Made by a program: the position numbers and the translations under genes | Part shown: positions 57,525 to 64,000 of the stretch, piece after piece | How the letters are laid out: every line of letters begins with the position of its first letter | Position numbering within the stretch: the stretch's first letter is position 1 | The notes under the pieces: generated by a model | What the model saw: only the letters and a program-made list of their open reading frames with translations | Told to the model about the DNA's origin: nothing | Databases searched by the model: none | NCBI RefSeq assembly: GCF_900100275.1 | Contig: NZ_FNET01000001.1 | Location: 930,001-994,000, forward strand | Length of the DNA: 64,000 bases | Direction: 5' to 3' | From: Lentzea albidocapillata subsp. violacea | GTDB taxonomy: Bacteria > Actinomycetota > Actinomycetes > Mycobacteriales > Pseudonocardiaceae

Positions 57525-58463
57525 TCAGCCGACCGGCGGGGACATCGTGAACCAGTTGAAGCCCTCGACCAGCGGCTTGTTCTGGTCGGCGTACGCCGTG
57601 CCGGACAGCTCCCAGCGCTCGACCGAGCGGTACGTGCCGGGCTGCAGGCTCTCGTCGGCTGGCGTCGCCTCGTCGTCCTTCACGGGCAGGTACTCGTAGA
57701 CCGACCGGCGCGTCAACGTCACGGCCAACGTCTCGTAGGTGGACTGCGTGTCGAGGTAGCCCGGCTTGCCGTGGTCGGCCGCCTCGGCCGGGTCGGCCAG
57801 CCGCAGCTGCACGAAGTCACCGCCGAAGGAACCCTTGGCCGACACCACCGTGACGAGGTGCCCGCCGTCGCGCTTCAGGCTGTTCTGCGGACCGGCGACG
57901 TAGCGGCCGTACCACATCTGCACCGGGCCCTGGCTGAGCTTCTTGGCCAGGTCACCAGCGAAGTCCGGGCCGGTAGTGGTGCTGATCCCGCCAGTCGCCG
58001 TGGACCACCCGGCGTCCCGGGCGGGCTTGGTGGCGATGTTCCACGCGGTGCGCAGGTTGCCCGAGTAGGTGCCGTCCTCGACGCTCCATTTGGAATCCGT
58101 GGCGATCCGACCAATCGAGTTGGTGACAATGCCGTAGTCGGCCGGGTTCCTGGGGTCGAGGTTCCGGACCTTGGTGGTGAGCCAGCCGACCGGTGCCTGC
58201 TTCTCGTGCCCCCAGTAGTGCAGCACGTTGTAGAGCGACGACGGACCGCAGTGGGTGCCGCCGTTGGCCGCGAAGCCGGCGCGGTACTGGTCGACGTCGC
58301 TGACGCCGCACTGCTTGACCTCGAAGTCGGGGCCGGTGATGTCGGCGATCTTCACGCACGGCGGCGGCGTGCCGATGATCGGGTCGGCGGCGGCGAGGCC
58401 GGGCAGGACGACGGAGCTGACGGCGGCGGTGGCGATGGTGGCGATGGTGGCGATGCGCAACAT
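57525..58463 (-). CDS. Secreted C39-like cysteine-peptidase-fold protein
   Basis: A 312-residue exported protein with signal peptide (IATIATIATAAVSSVVLPGL) ending near AAA-DP. The mature part has a papain-like/C39 arrangement: Cys72 in GTHCGPSSLYNVLHYWG, His202 in RDGGHLVTV and Asp224 in RLADPAE, spaced as a catalytic triad. It may cleave peptides outside the cell or be an inactive C39-like domain. The ATG is preceded by GGAGG. It lies between the two recombinases, so it may be cargo. Confidence 0.72.
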   Translation of the reverse strand: MLRIATIATIATAAVSSVVLPGLAAADPIIGTPPPCVKIADITGPDFEVKQCGVSDVDQYRAGFAANGGTHCGPSSLYNVLHYWGHEKQAPVGWLTTKVRNLDPRNPADYGIVTNSIGRIATDSKWSVEDGTYSGNLRTAWNIATKPARDAGWSTATGGISTTTGPDFAGDLAKKLSQGPVQMWYGRYVAGPQNSLKRDGGHLVTVVSAKGSFGGDFVQLRLADPAEAADHGKPGYLDTQSTYETLAVTLTRRSVYEYLPVKDDEATPADESLQPGTYRSVERWELSGTAYADQNKPLVEGFNWFTMSPPVG

Positions 58464-58984
58464 GGGATTCCTGCCTCCTGTGAAATGGGCCATCTCCCGT
58501 GGCCCCTTCGATGGGAGAAGCTTGATCTGCGCAGACGTCGATGGCATGAGGGTCGACCCCTCAACTTCGGCCGCGAAAAGATGGGTGTATCAGGCCTACC
58601 CCCACCCGACTCCTACACAGTCAGGCAAGAGCCCTCGCGCGGCACGAGATGCTCGTGCGCGGGGCCGATCAGCGCGAGCAGTACCGGGAAGCAAAGCGCC
58701 TGACCGGTGGGACATCGCGGTCGGTTGGATGAATCTCGCCAGTACCGACCGTTGGTTCGGTGGTGTGGTGGAACGTTGGAAGCTCCAGTCGTGGGGATGA
58801 TCGGAGAGGTGGCCTGCGTGGCGATGCCCGAGCCGACCGGGCCCGACTATCCCTGGCCTTGTGCGTGCCGAGAACTACGTCCATCCAGGTTAAGCCGCAT
58901 GGCGATACTCGTGGACGACTCCATCGAGACGATCTTGCCGATCGGCCCCGAGGCATTCGCTCTGATCGAGCTCGGGAGGCTTAG

Positions 58985-59130
58985 GCCGGCTCCGCAGGGG
59001 TGCCGCAGCGGCGAGTGATCGGTGGTGCGGTGCTCGTTGTGGTGCCGCTCGTACTCAGGCAGTGCGTGCCGCAGATGGGTCTGATTTCCAGATCAACGTG
59101 CGGTCCAGCAGTCGCCGCGAACTTTCTTGA
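58985..59130 (-). pseudogene. C-terminal remnant of an integrase-core transposase
   Basis: The minus strand encodes NQTHLRHALPEYERHHNEHR followed by TTDHSPLRHP, the characteristic end of rve/DDE transposases (EYxxHYNxHRPHxSL). LLDRTLIW just upstream is in a different frame. The N-terminal two thirds are missing. It is not continuous with the remnant at 56820-57133. Confidence 0.6.
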
Positions 59131-59245
59131 CCCCGGTCAACAGAACTTTGCGGCGAAAGATTGAATCGTGTCGACTGGCCCTCTATACCAGATTCGAGCT
59201 ATCCAATAGCGCATGAACACAGGAACTACGCAAGCTTGCTAAGCA

Positions 59246-59310
59246 TGGGAACTCAAGTCCCCATGGACATTCCCTTACCCCACGGGATTCGCCAGAATCC
59301 CGTGGGTAAG
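59246..59310. repeat. att-like repeat, copy B (degenerate tRNA end plus hairpin)
   Basis: ACTCAAGTCCCC, GGACATTCCC and a hairpin CTTACCCCACGGGATTC / GAATCCCGTGGGTAAG copy the region 55132-55200, with small deletions. The tRNA body is not preserved. The hairpin again lies directly behind a recombinase gene. Confidence 0.7.
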
Positions 59311-59326
59311 AGTGCTTGGGTTGCCC

Positions 59327-60768
59327 TCACCGTACCCACCCAATCCAACGCAAGCGTCGGCTGAATCGGTCGACAGATAGCTTCCAAGGTATTTGCAACC
59401 CGCGGGGCGGTCCACAGCTCCATTCATTTATCCCTGTATTCGATCTGCAGTCCTTGGTCACCAAGCCGATCAACCAACTCCGGCTAGTCGTCCTTCTCCG
59501 CCATTCCGCAGGCAGTCCGAGCAGGCTTGGCAGCGCATCAAGCAAGTGATCTTCTCGGACGTAGCTGTTGCGCGGCGCGGTGTCAGGGCGACGTTTGGCG
59601 CTGGTGTAGCTGTGCCGGCATCGATATCCCGCACGCCCGTGAACCCAGTGCGCGTCCATTCTCCTGCCGCAAATGCCGCACACCACAAGGCCGGCCAGCA
59701 GGTAGCGCCGGACCTCTCCGTCCTTGGCGGACTTTGCCACACGCAGGCCTTGGATTACAACGAATGTTTCGTCGTCGACGAGCGGCTCGTGAGCGATCTG
59801 CTCGGAGATCTCCCACTCGGTGACCGGGTTGTGCCGCAGTGCTCCTGAACCGCGGCCGCTGGCACGCCCGCCTGATCCGTAGCCAGTTGTGCTGGACCGG
59901 TTCCACACCTGTCGGCCGGTGTAGCCGGGTTCTCGAGAATCGTCGCCACCGTCCGGCCGATCCACCGTTACCCTGACCTGTGTGCGTTCCGGTCGGGATC
60001 GGCGCCTGACGGGCAGGGCACACCGCGTTCGTTGAGTTCGCGCGCCAACGACGCCACCGTGCGTCCGCGGGCGCGTTCGGCGAACATCCATCGCACCCAT
60101 GGCGCCGTCGCAGGATCCGACACCAGCACCTGCACGCGACGCACCCAACGCCCGTGCACTGGGTTCGGGTGCCGGCCACCATCGGCGAGCCGGTATCCAT
60201 AGGGCGGACGGCCGCCGAGGAACCGGCCTTTCAGCCCCGCCTGCGCTCGCATCGCCGCCAGGACGCGTTGTCGAACACGTGCCACCTCGCTTTGCGCCTG
60301 TGCACCTAACAACACCATCAACGCCTCGTGCACCGGACTGCCCAGCTCCACCGGTCCGCCTGCTTCCGGCAGCCACACCTCGACACCCAGCGTGTTCAGC
60401 CGGGACACAACCTCACGAAACTGGTCGCCGTGGAATGCCCGCTCGCACTCGCCCACCACGACCGCGTCGAACTCACGACGAGGGTCCGCGGCAGCTGCCA
60501 GCAATGCTGCCGCCTCCGGGCGATCCGCCCACGACCACCGCCGCGAGACACCCACGTCGAAGAACTCCACAACCACGGCGCCAACACCCTCGATCAACTC
60601 ATCCGACACCGCGCGCTGCCACGCACGAGACGTCTGCACGTCTTGGAAGCTGCTCGTCGACATCCGGCCGTAGAAAGCGAAGCGCAAGCCTGGCGGCTCG
60701 GCCGATGGCGCACAACGACGACGTCCCGTCAGCGCGGCAAGAAGTTCAGCGTTCGTCAGCGATACCAC
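59327..60768 (-). pseudogene. Second large serine recombinase, inactivated
   Basis: Closely related to the intact recombinase: SLTNAELLAALTGRRR, FYGRMSTSSFQDVQ, GGRPPYGYRLADGG, then CGICGRRMDAHW. It starts at GTG behind GGAG. A nonsense codon (TAA at 59968-59970) follows NAHRSG where the intact copy has Glu; about 35 bp later one base is missing in the ENPRYTG region; the C-terminus (QGLQIEYRDK, then a stop) is shifted again. It cannot make a full protein. It diverges from the XRE regulator. Confidence 0.88.
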
Positions 60769-60901
60769 CGGCGGCTCCTTCGATCGGAGCCGAGACCCCC
60801 TGCACCAGCGGATCGGTGACGACATCGCGCTCGCGTCCACCCGAGCAGCGCAGCGCATGCACGAACGATGAGTACCAAATGAGTGCTAGAGTGCCTTTGG
60901 A

Positions 60902-60918
60902 AGTGCTCATTGAGCACT
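60902..60918. promoter_or_regulatory. XRE operator palindrome
   Basis: AGTGCTCA-T-TGAGCACT is a perfect 17-bp palindrome 13 bp before the XRE start; another half-site (GAGTGCT) lies about 20 bp upstream. It sits between the divergent recombinase and regulator, as in phage immunity regions. Confidence 0.7.
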
Positions 60919-60931
60919 CAAAGGAGGGTGT

Positions 60932-61969
60932 ATGTCGGGCAATCCGATCAAGGAGCGCCGCGCAGAGCTGAGCCTCACGCAGCAGGAGGCAGCACGGCGC
61001 GCCGACGTGTCGCTGGCCACCTGGCGGCGCTTCGAGAACACCGCAGGGGACTCAGGCGCACTGGACGGGTTCCGGGCGGACAACGTGCAGGGATTCGCGC
61101 GAGCGTTGAAGCTGAGCGTTTCCGCGTTGCGGCAGTTGGCCAGCGAGTCCACCAGCGACGAGACCCCGGGCCTGGGCGAGGGACCTGATGCAGCCGACCC
61201 GCGGACCGCCGAAGTCGTGCGCCTCTTCAACACCTCGTTCACCGGCAACCCGCTCACACCGGCCGACGCCATGGCGCTGTCGACCACCATCGACTTCTCC
61301 CCCTTCGTGCCCACCAACTCAAGCGACGAACTACGCCTCGACGACTCGTTCACCTACGAATTCGCCGCGTTTCTCAAGGGCGAGGCGACCATTCGCGAGG
61401 TCAACCTGCTCTGCGACCTCCCCGAACTCGCACTCACCCAGGTCAACAACCACTGGCTGGTGCGCATGGGCGAACGCATCACACGAATCGGCCGCGAGCT
61501 CAGCAAGGGACGAGTCCCTCGCCCGCAATGCCTCGCCGACGAGTACGCGCTCTGGATCGTTATCCAGAACACCGAACCACCTCAGCTCGGCGAGGTCCTC
61601 CACGTCTTCCCCGAACTGCGCACCGCCGAAGACGTGTTCGGCTACGACCCGGATGTAGACGACCCCGACGATGAAAACGCGATCCGGGACGAATGGATGA
61701 ACCGCGTCACGGGCGGGCTCCTGCCACCCGACCACAGTCACGACCACCGCCGCTACGACCTGACCATCATGGAAGCGCTCGGACAGGGCATCTACGACAT
61801 CGCCGACCCACGCCACCCGATACGCTGGTTCGATCGCGACGACCTCCGTGAACGATGCGAATCCGAACTCGCGTTCGTCAGACTGTCCAAGGAAGAGCAG
61901 AACGCGCAGACAGCCGAAGCACTCAAGCGGGTGTCTGCGACACTCTTTTCGCCGACTCGTGATGCCTGA
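60932..61969 (+). CDS. XRE-family regulator with unknown C-terminal domain
   Basis: A 345-residue protein. The HTH is at about 5-60 (LSLTQQEAARRADVSLATWRRFE). The remaining ~270 residues form an acidic helical domain (LALTQVNNHWLVRMGERITRIGREL read by segment; LGEVLHVFPELRTAEDVFGYD) that I do not recognise. The ATG follows AGGAGGG. With its palindromic operator and divergence from a recombinase it looks like the master repressor of a mobile element; it may also control the nuclease-NTPase gene downstream. Confidence 0.85.
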   Translation: MSGNPIKERRAELSLTQQEAARRADVSLATWRRFENTAGDSGALDGFRADNVQGFARALKLSVSALRQLASESTSDETPGLGEGPDAADPRTAEVVRLFNTSFTGNPLTPADAMALSTTIDFSPFVPTNSSDELRLDDSFTYEFAAFLKGEATIREVNLLCDLPELALTQVNNHWLVRMGERITRIGRELSKGRVPRPQCLADEYALWIVIQNTEPPQLGEVLHVFPELRTAEDVFGYDPDVDDPDDENAIRDEWMNRVTGGLLPPDHSHDHRRYDLTIMEALGQGIYDIADPRHPIRWFDRDDLRERCESELAFVRLSKEEQNAQTAEALKRVSATLFSPTRDA

Positions 61970-62066
61970 GGAACCAGGACACCTGGACGGCTGACGCCGA
62001 GTCAGGTGACCGCGGACACTGGATGGGAAGGCATCGACAACTCGAAGATTGTACCCCCCCAAAGGG

Positions 62067-62398
62067 ATGGCGGTGGTGTTCGTGCTGTTCGGCGACGGCG
62101 GCATCCCCAGGTTCATCGGCTTCACCGAGCAGTTCCGCTCTCGCGTGAAGTCGTTGCACCGCGGTGGATCCCCACGAATCTGACCGGGGAGCCAACCGAC
62201 GTGTTGCTGCTCGGTCTGCTATCCGAAAGCCTGTCAGAGGAAAACAGTGCACGACTCACCACCAACCTGCGCGAGCGAGGCACAGCGCGAGACGGGGGAA
62301 CGGACCGCAGCACCGTTCAGCGCCATCGTTCACGATCGCGTCGTCGTCACCTATGCCCGAGACACCGCGGCCAGCCCTGGGATCTCGTAGACGTCGAT
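62067..62398 (+). pseudogene. Decayed small ORF before the nuclease-NTPase gene
   Basis: Protein-like sequence is spread over two alternating frames: MAVVFVLFGDGGIPRFIGFT and FRSRVKSLHRG in the first, TGEPTDVLLLGLLSESLSEE and LTTNLRERG in the second, and FSAIVHDRVVVTYARDTAAS back in the first. Two frame changes are needed (near 62160 and 62300). No family is recognised. It could be a lost partner gene, or two sequence errors in a real one. The rest of 61970-62469 holds no other feature I can support. Confidence 0.4.
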
Positions 62399-62469
62399 CG
62401 CTAGTCGCCCCACCTCCACCAATCGATTTCGTCGACACCACCTGCCTCAATATCAACCGGAGTGAACTG

Positions 62470-64000
62470 ATGGAAAACGGAGGCGGCGGCGCCAATGCCC
62501 GAGGTATCAGGTTTCAGAACCTGTGCGCTCTGGACTACGCACTGCGGGAGTTGGAGTGCGACGACAGCCGGATCACCGCGATCTCCGTGGAGAGCAGAAG
62601 GTGTCCTTCGACCGGGACGGTCTTCCACGAGCTCGATTTCTCACTTCTCGCGGACGACGCTCCCGTCGTGGACGCGCAGGTGAAGAGCGGTACGACGCCA
62701 GCGGCGTACTCTCTGCCAGGCGTGTGGCGTGAGTTGTGGCGGCTCACCGGCCGGAATGCTGAGGAGTACCTCCTCGTGACGAACCGACGGCCGGCACGGA
62801 CCGTCCTACAGCTGGCCGAGCTCCTGACGACACACCGCGGAAGCCATCAGCAGTTCGTCGAGGCCCTCAGCGAAGTGTGCGCCGGTGTCCGTGGCGCCCG
62901 CGCTCAGATCACCTCCGCGAGTCCGGACCGACTTGACCGGCTCAGGCGGACCCGGCTCGTGCTTTCCACCGACGACATTGATTCGCTTCAAGAGCATCTG
63001 CGGGACCGAATCCGCGTACTGCGCCACTGTTACCGCAAAGGCTCGGGGACCCGATCCACCGGCCTCGTCTTCCGCAACGTGCTCGACCTCATCGCGGACC
63101 GCGCCGCTGACCCGCACGACGTGGTGCTGTCGCTGAACGAACTCGGCTACGAGCTCGGCGCCGATGAGCGCGCCGTCGCCGAGGCCTTGAGCGAACGGGA
63201 CTGGGACGTGCATGCCGGCCTCGCCCCGGTCATACCGGACGTCGCACGACCTGACCTCCTGGACTCCATCAGTAGGTGTTTGACCGAAAACCCAGACTAC
63301 AAGGGGATTCCTTGCGGCGTGTTGTTCGGCCTATCAGGGATCGGAAAGACTTCCCTGGCAGCCAGCTGGGCGGCTGAACACGCCTACGAGTTCGACAGGG
63401 TGTTCTGGGCGACGGCCCAGGACCCGGTGAGCCTGCGCAGATCTTTCCTGATGATCGAGGACGCACTGTTGCGCTGGACGGGACAGACCGACTCACGGAA
63501 ACCCAGGTCAAACGGATCCGAGGATGTACGCCAACGGGTGCATCGCCTTCTCAGTGCCTGCCCCGGGCCGTGGCTGATCGTGTTCGACAATGCGACCGAC
63601 GCCAAGGTGGTGCAGCCGTGGATTCCCCGTCGAGGTTGGGGACGTGCGCTCATCACCACGATCGAGCAGGGACGCTGGCACGGCAACGGCATTACGGCGA
63701 TCGAGGTCCTGCCCATGAAACGCGGCCAGGCGATCGAACTCCTCGGCAACCGCCTGCTAAACGGGTCGGACGATCCCACAGCGACCAAACGAGAACAACT
63801 CGACCGCTTGTCCGCCTTCATGTGCGACTGGCCCCTCGGCCTGGAACTCGCCGCTGCGTACCTGTCCAGCACCGATGCGGGCGTGGATGGAATCGATCGG
63901 TACACGGCCGAGGTCGGGATCCGGCAGCGATCGTTGGCCGATGCGCAGCGAGGTCCACGCGACTACGAGGGCAGCCTTGTCGGGGCGATCGAGCTTGCTG
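62470..64000 (+). CDS. PD-(D/E)XK (Cap4-like) nuclease fused to an NB-ARC-type STAND NTPase (5' part)
   Basis: The gene runs off the right edge after 510 codons without a stop. Residues 1-75 start ARGIRFQNLCALDYALRELE and carry VESR, Asp56 (ELDFSL) and Gln70-Val-Lys72 (DAQVKSG), the pattern of DUF4297/Cap4-like restriction-type nucleases. Residues ~100-270 are a helical linker. The NTPase follows: Walker A GLSGIGKTS (287-295), Walker B PWLIVFDNA (near 366-374), and the GxP-like WPLGLELAA (near 454). Sensor repeats would follow outside the window. The ATG has GGAG 7 bp upstream; an in-frame ATG at 62353 is possible. Architecture and mobile context suggest an antiviral STAND (Avs-like) defence protein. 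Confidence 0.82.
   Translation, partial: MENGGGGANARGIRFQNLCALDYALRELECDDSRITAISVESRRCPSTGTVFHELDFSLLADDAPVVDAQVKSGTTPAAYSLPGVWRELWRLTGRNAEEYLLVTNRRPARTVLQLAELLTTHRGSHQQFVEALSEVCAGVRGARAQITSASPDRLDRLRRTRLVLSTDDIDSLQEHLRDRIRVLRHCYRKGSGTRSTGLVFRNVLDLIADRAADPHDVVLSLNELGYELGADERAVAEALSERDWDVHAGLAPVIPDVARPDLLDSISRCLTENPDYKGIPCGVLFGLSGIGKTSLAASWAAEHAYEFDRVFWATAQDPVSLRRSFLMIEDALLRWTGQTDSRKPRSNGSEDVRQRVHRLLSACPGPWLIVFDNATDAKVVQPWIPRRGWGRALITTIEQGRWHGNGITAIEVLPMKRGQAIELLGNRLLNGSDDPTATKREQLDRLSAFMCDWPLGLELAAAYLSSTDAGVDGIDRYTAEVGIRQRSLADAQRGPRDYEGSLVGAIELA

Noticed and set aside
58707..59018. Plus-strand ORF of 103 codons
   Set aside because: It lies across the transposase remnant and has no recognisable domain.
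62806..63213. Minus-strand ORF opposite the nuclease-NTPase gene
   Set aside because: Shadow of the large open frame on the plus strand, which carries clear NTPase motifs.

Overview
The window is high-GC actinobacterial DNA. ECF and WYL regulators, a GlnX-GlnH-PknG signalling operon, F420-dependent oxidoreductase, DUF5703, GTG/TTG starts, many 4-bp stop/start overlaps and PafBC-type promoters point to a filamentous actinomycete, most likely the Pseudonocardiales (Lentzea/Saccharothrix/Actinosynnema type). That placement is inference from gene content, not a database match.

Layout. 1-11.7 kb: an ECF sigma factor with a membrane partner, a short-chain dehydrogenase, a DUF2087 regulator, two WYL-regulator/target pairs that each have an inverted-repeat operator, and a leftward run with 4 to 11-bp overlaps (SNF2 helicase, SWIM protein, sugar acetyltransferase, YjdF) facing a TetR gene across a palindrome. 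11.8-17.2 kb: glnX-glnH-pknG plus a zinc-ribbon PP2C phosphatase, a complete amino-acid-sensing Ser/Thr kinase module that ends in a strong hairpin. 17.2-31 kb: secreted lectin, a SARP/hydrolase fusion, hydrolases, an HxlR regulator, hrpA, two related genes each behind a predicted PafBC DNA-damage promoter, an adenosine-deaminase-like enzyme, and a threonine-aldolase-like gene translationally coupled to a tyrosine recombinase. 31-43 kb: an ECF42 sigma/DGPF operon with a symmetric promoter, uppP, an F420 oxidoreductase, two aldo/keto reductases, and a frameshifted HTH-nSTAND-WD40 gene; three genes here share an AT-rich promoter-like motif. 43-54.8 kb: housekeeping and exporter genes (M20 peptidase, glutaminase, PucR regulator, TetR/GAP pair, ABC exporter with its own two-component system).

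55-64 kb is accessory DNA integrated at a tRNA-Leu(GAG) gene. An intact serine recombinase ends directly against the hairpin behind the tRNA. About 4.1 kb further on lies a degenerate copy of the tRNA 3' end plus hairpin, followed by a second, pseudogenised recombinase of the same family, a divergent XRE regulator with a palindromic operator, and at the window edge the start of a large protein that joins a PD-(D/E)XK/Cap4-like nuclease domain to an NB-ARC-type STAND NTPase. I read this as a stack of two related elements, the outer one carrying a candidate anti-phage defence gene. Two transposase remnants and a secreted C39-like protein lie between the two recombinases.

All domain calls come from reading motifs; no similarity search was run. 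Starts were chosen by ribosome-binding sites, stop/start overlaps and the span of recognisable domain sequence.
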